DNA of 64,000 nt from Lindgomyces ingoldianus (lineage: Eukaryota; Ascomycota; Dothideomycetes; Pleosporales; Lindgomycetaceae): the NCBI RefSeq assembly GCF_010093535.1, contig NW_022985184.1, positions 895,993-959,992 of the forward strand, written 5' to 3'. Positions 45,615 through 58,938 of this stretch are shown here, in pieces (position 1 is the first letter of the stretch; each line of letters opens with the position of its first letter). A program made the translations under genes and the position numbers. The notes under the pieces are model-generated. The model saw nothing but the letters and a program-made list of their open reading frames with translations, was not told where the DNA came from and ran no database searches.

Positions 45615-47504
45615 AGAAGTAACATTTTTAAGAAAAATATAATTTTTTTAAATAGCTTACTACTGCTTTGCCTGTCACCTTAGCAACAGCCTACATAGTA
45701 TAGATGCTGCTTAAATAACGTAATTACTTTTATTTACTTTAAAAATTTAGTTTTTTAAGCCTTTATTACAACTTTAATTTTACAACCTTAACTATACTAC
45801 TACAAACTTTGTTTATTAGTTTTATATAACACTATTTAAACCTTTACTAAGCTATTTATTACCTGTTTATTACTACTACATAACTATAGCAAAGTGTAAA
45901 AAAAGCCTATTAGAATACTTAATAAATGCTTTTACTATAAGAAATCTTAAAAGATAAACTTAGCTTACTAAAAAAAATACTTAACGCAACCTAGACTATA
46001 TTATAACTAATATGTACTATTTTAAATTTTAGAGTAATAAGTTCTACTTAGCAGTTTAGCATCTTCTAGACACTAAATATAACATTAATAAAAAGTCTAA
46101 ACTAAAGTTATAACTACGCATTTAGTCTAAAAACATAGCAATAGCACTTTAGTAAGTTAATATAGTATTAGACAGGTATTAGACAGCAGCTAATATGTTA
46201 TAAATTTAAGAAAAGTAAACACTATAGCTAGAAAGCAATTGCGCGCAGTATAGACCCTAGCAAATTTAGTAATAAATATGCATTCTTTATCTAGTAAACT
46301 AGGCTCTTTAACCTACTAAAAGAGTTTATGCCTCCTTAACACTGCTAACTAGATAAGGAATCTATAAATATAGGACCTATAGATATTAATAGCTCTAAGC
46401 TTATAAACAATCTTAGTCTATAAGCTAAAGCACTAATGCAAGCTAAAGTGCTAATAACAGATGTAAAAGTAGCAGATAAACTTTGCTAATAAAGATATAT
46501 TAAAGCTATACTAGTAGATGTAGTTGCTAGTGCAGACAAAAAAACAAGTTTCCTTAAAATGCATAACTTTAGCATGTATGTTTTACATATAAGTAATACT
46601 ATCTTCTGTGTAAGTACATTTTAGCTGCTATGCCTAATACCTGTCTAATACCTTACAGCGCTACCTAAACTAGATGTGTCTAGGCTTTTCTAGGTATCTA
46701 CTATACATTACTAACAATGTTTAAGACTGCTAGTGCTAAGTAAGTTTCTAAAAAAGTCTTTAACTACATAACTAACAAGCATAGTCTATATTTATTAAGC
46801 TAGCATTTAATTTTACACCTACAGCTTTTTATAAGCTTATTACTATTAATAAGCCTTTTTAACTACTAATTTCTTCTTTTAAGCTTCTCTTCTTAAGGGC
46901 TAAATAGGCAATTCTAACAGTATTATATATTGCATAATTAGGTAGTTACTTTTCTACTGCTAACATTTAATTAGCAGCCTAAGATAAGAGCATTAGTCTT
47001 TTAAAACTTTATAATAATAAATTTCTTAATAATCTAAAGTAAGTTTAGTATTAGATAAGGTATTAAATACACGCTAATTATAGCATTTAAACATTAAACT
47101 TTATTCTAAACCTACTAGTTTAAGACAGAGGATGCAAAATACTTACTAGATACTATTTAAAGTAAAGATAGTGTTATGCCTGTAAATTTAACCTAGTTTA
47201 TTAAAATGCTTAAGCTAGAAAAGCACTAGCAGTAAGAAAAAAATAACCCTAAGACTTTAAATAAGCTATAATAACTTAAATATAGAGTTTATACTTATAT
47301 CTAACTATTATAATCTTTAATTTGTAAACTCTAATTTATGTTATGTTTATTATACTAATAAAAGTAATATATTATGCTATAAATTAGTTTATAAATTACT
47401 AAGCATATAAACATAATATAATAGTAAAGGAGGTATTAGACAAGTATTAGACAAACAGGTTAAAAATTACAGTCTACTACTATAACTAACTGCTATATTC
47501 TTTG
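45615..47504. other. AT-rich RIP-degraded DNA, unassigned
   Basis: Stop-dense on both strands, no element ends found. Carries GTATTAGAC doublets at about 46164-46185 (plus) and 46633-46653 (inverted). Could be the 3' part of the Helitron-like relic to its right. Confidence 0.35.
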
Positions 47505-50500
47505 CTACATATCTGCATTTTGCCTTTTTACAGTTTCTAAATTACTACCTTTTAAATAATTTAAAAAGAAATGCTTATTAAACATTAACTTATCTAGCAA
47601 CTTAACATAAAAAACTATAATGTATATAAGACCTAGTGCATAATCTCTTTTACTACTAATATAAATAACTGCCTTGTCTAGACTTAAGCCTTGTAACTTA
47701 TAGATAGTTATAGCCCACACAGAGTAGATTAGAAACTGCGTGTAGGACACAACATTCCCTTAGAAGTAAAACTCTTAACTAATAAAAAACATAAAAATAA
47801 CTGCCTTACTATCTGCCTAAGTGTACAGCGCTAGCCTTTTATACTTAGAGACAGTAATAAGAACTGCCTTTAGAGGCTCCTTATAAGGATCTATAATAGA
47901 TAGAGGCTATAGGATATTGTCTACTTCCCTAATAGTACTATTTATAAGACTAACCTCTGTCTATATATTATGCAGGAGCATAACTTAGCCACCCACACAT
48001 AACAAGAAAAGGCTATGTAAGTTGCTACTGTTCTAAGCGTCTACCTTAGCAGCCTAAGGGTAATTATGTTTAGCCTAGGTAATAACAACAGGTTTACTAT
48101 AGTCTTTTATATGCTACTAGTTTATAGCAGAGACCTTAGAATATTTACTACATAGTTAGATAGTAAAGTTAAAGCTATAACACTTATTAGCTAAAAGCAA
48201 AACCTAACATTACTTACTAAATAGCATCTAGTTGTTAGCAGTGCTTACGCTATTCTAAAGACGCCTAAAAGCATCTTAAAACCTAGCCTAAAAGTCCCCC
48301 TACTGCTGCATTATAATATTAAGTATAATTATCTTGTTAAACAAACTATACAGGTGCTAACTATAGGTCTCTACAGGGCATTTCTAATTAGTACAATTAA
48401 ACAGCGGCTGCTAGCTAACTAGGGGTAGTTGCCTAAAATTGCTAGATAATATAATGTTAATGCTACTAAAGTCCTTCTTAGACTCTAGAAACACCTACGC
48501 ACACCTAGCATAAATCTAGCTAAGCATACTAAGGCTAACTATAAATTTTTTATTAATTATAATATATTTAACTTATTAAAGTTAGCTTTAAAGCTAGAAG
48601 AAACTTACTCTTTATAAAAAGTCTATACTTGTTAATAATTAGAATGTAAAATATAGAGTTAATAGTGCAACTAGATATAAGATATGCAGCCACACTAGTA
48701 AGCGCGCATTACATTACAGGGTTACTAATATTATATTATAGAGCTAAGTTATTAAAAGCTAAAGATATACTATTAATAACAAATGTCTTTCTTATACTGC
48801 TAACTCTATCTAAATTAATAAGCAACTGCAGTAGTAAACAAAGTTTAAAATATGCTATAAAGTAGTTTACAACTAGGTTGTACAATAATCTTTATTTTAC
48901 CTAAAGGGTATTAGACATAGTATTAGACGCCCTAGCTCTAGCAACTAGATAGCAGCTTTTTAGCCTAAACTAATATGTTATTAGATCTAGATTATATAAA
49001 TTAATATAAGACAAATCTATCTAATCCTTTACCTAATTAAGTAGATAGTTACTAAAAGCATTTAGATTAACATTCTCTCTGTCTTTTTCTAGTTAGCGTA
49101 GCCTAAGCTTATTAAATAATAAAGTCTTCTCTAGCACTATATTCTTCTACTTAGGATTATCTAGGTCCTTCTCTAGGTTAAGTTTACTATAAGTGTTAGT
49201 TAGCTTATAAAAATAAATAGTGTAGTAATAATTATAAGCTTTAGTAAATGTTTTATAAGTAACTTTATAAATAGCTAATAACTTATTAGCAGTGTAAAAA
49301 AGGTAGTGTAAGGTTAACTTAACCTATAAAAAGTTCTTTAAATTAAAAAAAAGCTTATATTAAAAAAAAAAGTTTAAAATCTTAAGCTTAGCTTTTAGCT
49401 TATGTTTTAACTTTTTAGCAACATAGTTAAAATAAAGCAGGAAGTCTAAGTAGTAGATATAGTCTAAAGAGCTATCTTACTCTAAATATTTCTACATAAG
49501 TATACAGGCTTTTATAATAGTAAACTTGTTATAGTTCTCTACTCCTGCGTTTTCTAGTAGTCCCTGTTGCTAAGCTTAATCCTAGAAAAAAAAAGAGAAT
49601 AGTTATAAACTAATATGTTAATAATTAACTATAATAACAGTTTAGCTATAGTAATAAAAAGGTAAGTAAAATAGCTAATACATAACCTTTTAAGCACTAT
49701 AATTTTAAGTGCTAAGCCTTTTATTTATAAGCTTTACAGCAAACAAAAGCATAAAATTGCTAGGTCTAATATGTAGTAAGACCTAAGCTGCTATCTTTTT
49801 AAATGTCTGCGTCTAAGTCTTACCCTTAGAAGCATACACGCCTATATAATTAACAACCTTAGTAGTACTTATACATACTTATATATTAGTATTAGCGCGC
49901 TAACTAAGTGTAAGAGTACATAAATAAGTGTTAAGTTGCATATAGTTCTATTATATAAGAAAACGCTTATAGGGCTTCCTTTTTATATGCGCAAATGTTA
50001 GCACCTCTTACACTTTTTAGAAAGTGTTAAATTAGCAGACTTCTTTTTTTATTTTTTTATGTACCTTTAAATAATAGCTAGTCTAACACTAGTGTAAATA
50101 ACAGCGCGTTAGGATGTTAAACAGCTTCTTAAACATAAACATTATAAAGCGCTATAAGAGAGACAGTACTAAACCCTTATTTACTAACTTCTGCAGCTTA
50201 GGTTCTAGATAAATTGCTAAGATATAACAGCCTTAGTACACTACTAAGTAAGTAATAGAAAAAGGTGTAGCGTTCTCTTCTAGCTTATTATTAGGATAAG
50301 GTGTGTTACTGCAGTAGTAGAGACTATAACTATGTGTACTTTCTTTGCCCTACTACTTATACTAATTCTACTAATCTATAACATTAAACTTTAGCTTAAT
50401 TATATGCTTTTTAAAAAGCCTAAAACATTAATTAAAGTAATAAGCTATAATATATAAGTTATTTTACACAAAGGCAGACACTAATTATAGACACTATTTA

Positions 50501-52700
50501 GCATTAGCAGCTTTTTATAAAGGAAACTCTTACATAAAGCGCAGAAGGTTATGCTAGTATTAATTAGCAGCAGAGAAAGTAATAAATAATGTAGAATAAT
50601 AAAGTTACTAAACCTGCTAAGTTTTAATATATGCGCTATAGGTATTAAATAAGTATTAGACGCACTATTACTTTAAAGTTTTTCTCTTTTTACATCTAAA
50701 ATAACTAAGTACTATAAATTTTAGCTATAAAATAAATAATAAAGTTAACTATTTATTACCTTTTATTTTCTTTAGTAAATTACTTCTGTATGTCTTTTAC
50801 TATTAACTCTTACTTATTAAAGGCGCACTTAATATAGAATCTTACTTTAGACATAGACTTCTTTTAAAGAAGCATATTAAATGCTATAAACTAGAAATGT
50901 AAGTGTTAAGCAAATCTTCTATCCTTATAATAAATAAAGTAGCGCACATAACTAAGAAAATTAATGTTATGTAGTTAGAGCTATATAAATTCTACCTTAC
51001 TATATAAAAATAAAGACAGGAACACAAGGCTAAATAAAAGCTTATAACTATTAAATTTAAAAATTAAAGTTTAACAGATAAAACTTATAAAAAAAAACTC
51101 TTATATTATTATTTAATAAATATAGTCTCTTAATGTCTTAAACTTATAAACATTAGGTGTAAAGTTAAGTATAACTTTATGTTTAGGCTTTTTAACCTTA
51201 TTAATGTCTATTTCTTTAAATACAGAGCTTCTACTATAAGTACTGCCAGCATCTTTATCTACAGCAGATGTAGCAGTATTAGACAAGGTATTAGCCCCTA
51301 GATTATTATCTCTATCTGCTACATTTATAAGTAAACTATTATTATTTGTCTTAATAATTAAAAGTTAGTTATTAATATAATTATTTATTAGTAGTAAACT
51401 AAGAGCCTCTTTATTAATAGTAACATTAGCGTATCTAGGATAGTAGGCAATTAAGTAGTTTAGCTACTATCCTATAATAAGTTAACACACGCAGTGCTTC
51501 TTTTTAAACTAATAGTTAATTACACCCTAATCCTTCTCTTTAGTAGTAGCTAGTTTAAGAATAACAATGTCTAGATTATAAAGAAAGAGTAAAAGGCGTA
51601 AGAACACCTTAGCAGTGTTAACAGTAAAGTAGCATATATAGCCCTAGTACTTATACTACTGTCCCTAATGCTGCCTTATTTCTATATTAATGTGTACGTG
51701 TGCTAGTAGTTGCTCTTTAGTAGTAGTTAACTTAAAAAAGTTTAGTAAAGGGCTAAAATTAAAGTTATTTACATCTTTTTAAAGTAAAATAAATTCTTTT
51801 TTATGTCTATATTTAAGTAAATTAGTAGCGCACTTTTTATAAGTACTTTATTAATTTAATCTTATGTTAAACTATTTTTAATTATAAGTAGTGCATGTAT
51901 CTAACTTAATATTAAGTAGACTTTTATAGAAGTTATTAATATAGCCCTTATTAACTTCTAGTATAGCCTAGTTTTTAAGGAATTTAACATTATTAAAATT
52001 TATAAGTATAAGCGCAGATAGAAAATTATACGCATAGCGCTTAGTGTTTAGAAAGATATTTATGTTAATGTCCTTATCTAAACTATTACTAAAGTTGTTT
52101 TTATTTATACCTGCTTTCTATAACTAAAAGGGTGTAGACTAAAACCTTTTTTATATTAATAGTAGCTTCTAGGTACATTACATACTTAAACTAATTAGAG
52201 TAAATAGCATAGATAGTATATTAAAAAAGTTGCCTAATAAGCTAGAGATTTTATATTAGAAAGATTATTAAAGCGTTTATTATATAAAAATATTATAAAA
52301 AAGGGAGCTTAATAGGCTAAAGTTTATAAAAAGTAATACATATACTAGTTTTTTATTTATAGTATAAATATTAACCTTACTTTTTAATTAGCAACACTTT
52401 TAACATAAAGTCTTTTACTTACTATTTTTTTAAATGTGTTATTTGCCTAGTCTAATAGCGTAGAATAATAACAACATAGGGGTACTAGAGGAGACAACAG
52501 CAGGATATAGAGTTATAGTCTGTTATTTATAACATATGTAATATTAGCAAGAGCGCGCCTCTTAGCTAGCAGTAGAGGTATAGGGCTGCCCTAGGTAGGG
52601 CGCTTCCTTGCCTAGATTTGTGTATTGCAGGGCGCACATTAAACCTTTTATTAGAGGAATGTCCTGTCTCTCTGTAGATCTATAGAGTAATAATAATTAT
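47505..52700 (-). mobile_element. Helitron-like Rep/PIF1 helicase relic, RIP-degraded
   Basis: Minus-strand protein fragments in the right order for a Helitron Rep-helicase. Near 49813-49860 VVNYIGVYASKGKT matches the N-terminal region's N-Y-x-x-K-Y-A-S-K block. Near 48781-48813 LDRVSSIRKTF stands at the Walker A position, with glycines replaced as G-to-A changes would do, followed by CALTSVAAYL at about 48700. At 47505-47750 an 81-codon open frame has SVWAITIYKLQGLSLDKAVI and RDYALGLIYI, the PIF1-type C-terminal motif. Between them are many stops. Element ends (5' TC, 3' CTRR hairpin) were not found, so the limits are approximate. A decayed cellular PIF1 gene is less likely because of the Rep-like block. 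Confidence 0.65.
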
Positions 52701-52811
52701 TGCAGAGTAGGGGAGGTTTATTAGCGTTAAATAGCAGAGGTACTATGTTGTAGGTTGTAGCAGGAGGTATTAGACAGGTATTAGACAACACGCGCAGCGA
52801 GGTTTTAGTTT

Positions 52812-52816
52812 TCGCG
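52812..52816. other. Target-site duplication TCGCG (left)
   Basis: Matches 58478-58482 exactly; brackets the Gypsy-type element. Confidence 0.85.
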
Positions 52817-53134
52817 TGTCACAATTGTGCACAAGTAAGGTTATAGAGCTTCACAGAGGTCTAGTTTAATTACTACGTGAGGTATTATAGTAGGTACAAG
52901 ACATTATGTAAGAAATAGAAAGGTTTAGAAGAAAATTAGTAATTAAATACTTAGCTTAAAAGTCTAAGCACTTTAAGTATAAATTAAGCTTATTCTAGGT
53001 TTAGTTAGTGTTAAGGCAGTTTATGCTTAAGTTTATGTCTATGTTATGTTATATTTATGTTAGACGTGCACTAATAATACTTTAGTACACGTCTAATATA
53101 GTTATGTCTAGGATCTAGGGAGGATACTGTGACA
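52817..53134 (-). repeat. LTR of Gypsy-type element (3' LTR on minus strand)
   Basis: 318 bp, TGTCAC...GTGACA. Its outer part (52817-52870) is less mutated than the same part of the other LTR, its inner part more so. Confidence 0.88.
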
Positions 53135-56100
53135 GTACCCCCTCTTTTATTAGAAAGGGAATTCTTTACATTAGTAGTTCTAGCATTAGGTTGTCTTTAT
53201 TAGAGTATAGGTTTAGTTTAGATAAGTATTAAGTGTAAAATTAGGTTACTGCAGAGTTTTTTTATAGAGCTTTTACAAGTTTCTATAACAGTTTATTATA
53301 TCTAGTTTATTTTATAAAGTATTTATAAATACATTTTTTTTATTAAACTAAATTTATTTAATGTCTTTTATAACATATTCTAGTTTATTATTTATAATAA
53401 TAAGTTTAGGTAGTAAGTTTAGCTATCTAGGTAGATAGTTAGATTTAAAGGCTACTTAGCGCAGTAATAATATGTAGAACACAGGGTGTATCTTTATGCT
53501 GTTAGGTAGAATTAATTAGTAAGTGTGTAATAAGACTATATAAGCTACTATAAAGAGGCTAAAGTTTTTTTAATTAAGTTTCTTTAATTATTAGTTTATT
53601 TAGATATTTTTAGTGTCTAGCTAAACCTTCTTACTAGCTGCATACATAGGGGCAAGAGTTTAAAATTAGTTTATGTACTCTTATTAAAAAGCTTAAGCCT
53701 ATATAAGCTTTTTATAAATGTATTTAGATATATTTTAAATTTTATTAATAAGTCTATTTATATTTATTACTTATATAAATTAATAAGTTAGTTAAAGAGT
53801 ATTTATAAGTAGTTTAAATTTTATTTAAAAGTAGTATCTATAGTTTACTAAAAATAAAGATACTTATATTAATTTAAATATTATATTATTAGCTTTAAAC
53901 TATGCTATAGCTAACTATTTTACCTAGTTATTTTACTAGTAGTTTATATATACTTATAGGACTTATTTTATTATAGTGTTTATGTTCTTAGTCTAGCTAT
54001 TAGTCTCTAAGTAAAAAGCTGTAAATAGATAGAAAATAATTTAAAGCTGTTTACAAAGTTTATCCTAAAAAGCTAAGACAAACTATGTACCTCTATCTAA
54101 TATAATTATGTTAGGCAGGCTATAGTAAACTTATATGTATTAGTAGAATAACTAGGCTATATTAAAAGTAGTTATAAAGAAACCTAGTATTAAGTGTTAA
54201 TACTTAGTTAAGTAATTAACAACTACTATAATATTTATATACTTTTTAGATAAAAGTAAGTTTATAATAAAATTAATTAATATATTTTTCTAAGCTTATT
54301 TAGAAATTAGGAGTAGTTTAAGTAAGCTATTATACCTTTTTTAAAAGGCCTTTACTTTATAGTAAGTATAGCAACATAATATGTATTAGCGTATAGTATA
54401 GAACATGCAGGGCTAGTAGTACTCTCTCTATAGTAGGTTAAAAGTCTTTCCTCTGCCTAAGTATCCTTTAATAGGCAAGTTATGTATAATTTAGAGTAGT
54501 TTAATTTTTAGTTTATTAAAATTAAAAATTATAAGTTAGTTATAGTAATATAGCTTACTATTTTAGTTTTTATAGTTAGCTAGTATTACTTTTTTTAACT
54601 AACTAGTGCTATTTTAGAGTAAGTTTAAAGTTTCTTAAATAAATTTATTATTTAAATACTTATTAATAATAATTTAATTAATTATTTAATTTATTTTATT
54701 TAAGTTAAAGTCTAAAAATAGCTTAAGTTAAAGTAAAGTTTAGTATTAAGCTTTTTATACTTTTTTTTAAGTAAAGATATTTTAAAATTGCTTTATAAAA
54801 GTATCTAGTTTCTCTTTATTTTAACTAAGATAATAAGTAATTTTAAAATTAAAATAAAATAAGTATTTAGACTAATAAGCTTATTAGTAGCTAAGTTATT
54901 TTATAGTTACAAAGTACTATAAGTTCTTATAGTTAAATAGAACTTATATTAGATGCGCTGCACCTTTTAGTTTAAGTTGCTATTATTTAAAGTAGTGTAC
55001 TATAGTAAGTAATTTTTTATTATAAATTTTATAATTACTTTTTATAAGACTTATTCTTTTTAAAAAGTATGTAATAGGCTTAATAGTTTTATCTAGCTTA
55101 GTCTAGAAAAAAACTTTTACTACTACATAGTCTAAAGCATTAGCTTTTATAAGTATTAGTAGTTTAAAGTTAAAGTAGTAAAGTATTAAGGCTTTAGTAA
55201 AAGCTTTTTTTAGCTAGTTAAAAAACTATTAGTAATTTAAGTTAAAGTTAAATTAAACTTTTTTTTTAGTAAGTGTAATTATAAAGCTTACTAGCTATAA
55301 AAAGTTGTTAATAAATTATTAGTAAAAGTTAGTAAATTTTATAAAGGCTTAAATATTTTTTATATTTTTTAAGTATTACTAATCTAGCATAGTTTAAACC
55401 TTAATAAGGTTTATTTAGATGCTATCTATAAAGATTACATATTCTAAATACATAACTTTTAATTAGTAAAACTTACATTTATTTATATTAAGTTATAGAC
55501 CTACTTTTTTTATAGCCTTTAGCACTAAGCGTACATGCTGTTTATGCTCTAAAAGGCTATTACTATAAATTAAAATATTATTAATATACACAGTACAGAA
55601 CACATCTAGGTAGGGTTAAAGTAAGTTATTTATAAAATATTAAAAAGTACTAAGCGTGTTAGCTAAGCTAAAGAGCATTACTAGGTACTTAAATAGTCTA
55701 TATTAGGTCTAAAACACTATTAGCTACTTATTACTTTTTACTATTTTTAGCTTATTAAAGGCAGTAATAATATCTAACTTTATAAAATACTTTACTTTAC
55801 TTAGTTAGCTTAGAGTTTTCTATAAAAAGAAAATTAAGTATTAGTTTTTAATAGTAATAGTATTTAGTTTTTAGTAGTTAACATAAAATTAAAGCCTACT
55901 TCTAAGTTTCTTTATAAATAGTATAAGTAACACTACTAGTAAAAAGCTAGCTTAAATAAACCTTTTTTTTTAAGTTTTTATTAAAGTATTTTTAAAGCAC
56001 TTTTAATTTATTTAGTAATATTCTATATAGTAGCCTATAACTAGGTTGTTTACTAGGCTTAAGAGTTATTTAGTAATTATATAAATATTATATTAAAAGC

Positions 56101-58159
56101 TTATTAGACTTATTTTAAAAAAAAACATATAATAAGTTATAGTAGTCTTAAGAGACTATTATTTTTAAGTTAGTGTGTTTTTAAAAAGCTAAAGCTTAGT
56201 CTATATTAGAAATTATAACTATGTAGATTTTATAATCTAGTTATTAAGCTAGAGTTATAAATAAAGTAGGTCTTATATAGTAGATGTCTATCTACTATTT
56301 AAGTCCTAGTTTATATTTAAATTAAGTAGGTAAAAGTTTTTTAAAAGCTTTTTTTTTTAAGTTTAAGTAGTTATTAAATTATTTTATATAGCTTATTTTA
56401 GTAAAAGGCTTAGCTTATTAGCCTTACTTAAGTAGTTTTTTTTTAAGTTATTAGAAAGTAAGTTTAAAAACTTTTTATATTAAGTGCTATTTAAGTGTTA
56501 TTTAGGTGTAAGTATAAGCATATATTTTAGTATTAGAAAAAGTTAAAGTTTAAAACTTACTCTTAGTAATTAAAAGCAACTTTATGCTAATATAGCTATA
56601 GTTATCTTAGAATTAAGTTATAACATCTTATGTTTATTACATAGAGCTTAATCTACTCTTTATAGTGTTAGTAGGTAATTATAATAGTTATAGTATAAAA
56701 AATAAAACCTTTTTTAAGTTATTTTCTATTAAATCTAGTTAGGTAAATTATTTAGGTAAGTAGTGTTAATTAAAAATTTAGTTTATATGCTAGTTTTTTA
56801 TTAATATAACTTATACTATTTACTTTTAAGTTAATAAGAGCTTATATTAAAGCTAATATAGTTTTTTATTATAAATATATAAAAATATTAACTTAGTACT
56901 TTTAGTTATTAGTAAAGAACTTAGCCTATAAGTTAGTAAAAATCTAGTGTTAAATTAGTCCTAAAGAGCAACTTAGCTCTAGAACAAGCCTTTTTACAGG
57001 CTTCTACTACTATAGCTGCAGCTATGTTAAGAGTAGTAAAAAAGATTAGAGCTTAAATATAAGTTAAAGCTTTTATAAAAATAAAAATAAAATAGTAAAA
57101 ATTTTTAATAAGTACTAATAGCACTACTTATATAGACTTAAAAAAAAGAAATAAAGTAGTTTTAAAAAATATAACTATGCTTACTGCACTTAAAGTATTA
57201 ACTTTTTTTTTTATAATTTTTATGCTTTCTAGAACTAACTAAAGTATAATTTAAATTAATTTTTATTACATTAAAGTCTTTATTTATAACTGCGCTAGTT
57301 TAGAGGCGTATTAGGGCTTATACAGAGAGGAACCTTATGTTATTATTATAGGTAGTAATTAAGTTTACATATATATTAAGGTTGTTTAGAAGGGGTTCTT
57401 CTACTATAGCGTGTTATAGTTTAGTTAAAAAGAAGTTATATAAAGCTATAATTAAACCTATCTTATTTAGGCCTATATTAAATATAAGTTAGTAGAACTT
57501 AGTAAAGTGTAAAGTAAAGCTTTTTTTTTTTATTATAAAGTATTTAGGTAACTTAGAGCTATTAACTTTTTATTTAAGTCTTTATAAGTTACTTATAAAA
57601 ATGCTATAAATTAATCTAAGTTAATAATATTTTTATTTATTAGTAAGTTAATTAAGGCTGTTATATTATAGTTAAGTTAAAAGTAAGCATATAGTAATTA
57701 AAAGCATTTAAAAAAAAATTAGTTTATATTTTTTTTAAGTTTATATTAAAGCTTATATAAAAAAAAAGTAAGTCTTTTTATTTTTTATTAAATAGTAGAG
57801 GATTAAAAAGTTAGTTAGATTTTATTACTAAGTTAAAAAAGTTATAGGTTATAAGTAGTGTTAAGTAAAAAAAAGTTAAGCTATCTTTAAACTTTTAGGT
57901 AAACTTTAAGGCTAGTAAGTTCTTAGTTCCTACTACTATAATAAAAGTTAAGGCAGAAATAGACTGCTTAATAATGTAAAGCTATTTTTTAAAGTCTTTT
58001 TAAAAAGCTTTAAAGCTTATAATATAGTAGCTTTTTTATAAAGTAAGTGCTTTTTAAAAAGCTTTTTAGCTTACTTTAATAGCTTAAAGTTATATAAGTA
58101 CTAAGCTTATTAGATTAGATTTAAAAGCTATTTTTAGCTAAAGTTTTAACATAATATAA

Positions 58160-58477
58160 TATTATAATTATACATAAGTAAGGTTATAAAGCTTTATAAA
58201 GGTCTAGTTTAATTACTACATAAAGTATTATAGTAAGTACAAGACATTATGTAAGAAATAAAAAAGTTTAGAAGAAAATTAGTAATTAAATACTTAGCTT
58301 AAAAGTCTAAGCGCTTTAGGTATAAATTAAGCCTATTCTAGGTTTAGTTAGTGTTAAGGCAGTTTATGCTTAAGTCTATGTCTGTGTTGTGTTGTGTTTG
58401 TGTCAGACGTGCACTAATAATACTCTAGTACGCGTCTAATACAGTTATGTCTGGGATCCGGGGAGGATACCGTGACA
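58160..58477 (-). repeat. LTR of Gypsy-type element (5' LTR on minus strand)
   Basis: 318 bp. Right half near normal composition (TGTCTGGGATCCGGGG...), left end AT-converted (TATTATAATTATACA where the partner has TGTCACAATTGTGCA). Confidence 0.88.
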
Positions 58478-58860
58478 TCGCGCAGGAAATAATTATCTAA
58501 GGATCTGCCGTTTTTATGCTTACGTGAGCCTAAAAAGGCTAAAAGCAGTAATTCTTAGCTGCTAAGCCCTAACCAAAGAAAACCAAAGTCCACAGAAAGG
58601 AGCGGAGCAAGCTCCGCTAATAATAGGCTAGATATTTACTAATTATATGTAAAGATAGGATAGTAGACAGCGCGGATAGCACTAAGAGCGAGGTTTCGGA
58701 GAAAGATAGGAGTGTATTGTAAGAGAGACGAATCGCTGCCAAGCCTCGCTTGTCAGGATTCATGCTTATATACGAAGCACAAGTCATGTGACCTCCAAAC
58801 AGGTCAGGTGAGGCCATACTAGCCTGTTCTAGGACATCCGGCCTTACACTTTTTACTATA
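58478..58860. repeat. Partial older element flanking Gypsy insertion
   Basis: Less AT-rich sequence between the Gypsy element and the SSU1 relic. Contains a hairpin AGCGGAGC/GCTCCGCT (58601-58618). On the minus strand from about 58851 it begins TGTAAGGCCGGATGTCC, followed about 90 bp on by TATATAAGC. The first 11 bases equal the terminus of the 152-bp element at 42155, so this looks like one LTR or end of a related element. Its other boundary was not found. Confidence 0.5.
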
Positions 58861-58938
58861 AATATAAGTTTAGCTTTTTATTATTTAAACATAGTAGTTA
58901 ACAGTTGTAGCTAAAAGTCACCATTGTGTTCCGCAAGT

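Larger units (their letters stand above)
52817..58477 (-). mobile_element. Gypsy-type LTR retrotransposon, complete but RIP-inactivated
   Basis: 5661 bp with two gap-free 318-bp LTRs (52817-53134, 58160-58477); the least damaged ends read TGTCAC...GTGACA. A 5-bp duplication TCGCG lies on both sides. Orientation is minus: on that strand a polypurine tract AAAAGAGGGGGTAC abuts the LTR at 53134, and the reverse transcriptase active-site region reads YINNILIYSNS at about 55562-55588, then LLEHKQHVRLVLKAI. The usual Y-x-D-D aspartates appear as asparagines, as G-to-A change gives. RT spacing of about 2.6 kb from the upstream LTR leaves room for gag. No frame is intact. It interrupts older repeat DNA. 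Confidence 0.88.
41500..58860. other. RIP-like AT-rich transposon block
   Basis: Composition changes abruptly about 100 bp after the GNAT stop to TA-, TTA- and TAA-rich DNA dense in stop codons on both strands, and returns to normal near 58.6-58.9 kb. Where duplicated copies can be compared, differences are transitions (C/T, G/A), as expected for repeat-induced point mutation. The block contains several nested or adjacent mobile-element relics annotated separately. Islands of normal composition survive only at about 44.0-44.3, 44.4-45.6 and 52.5-52.85 kb. Confidence 0.85.

Noticed and set aside
48665..48865. 66-codon plus-strand frame
   Set aside because: Antisense to the Walker A region of the Helitron-like helicase relic.
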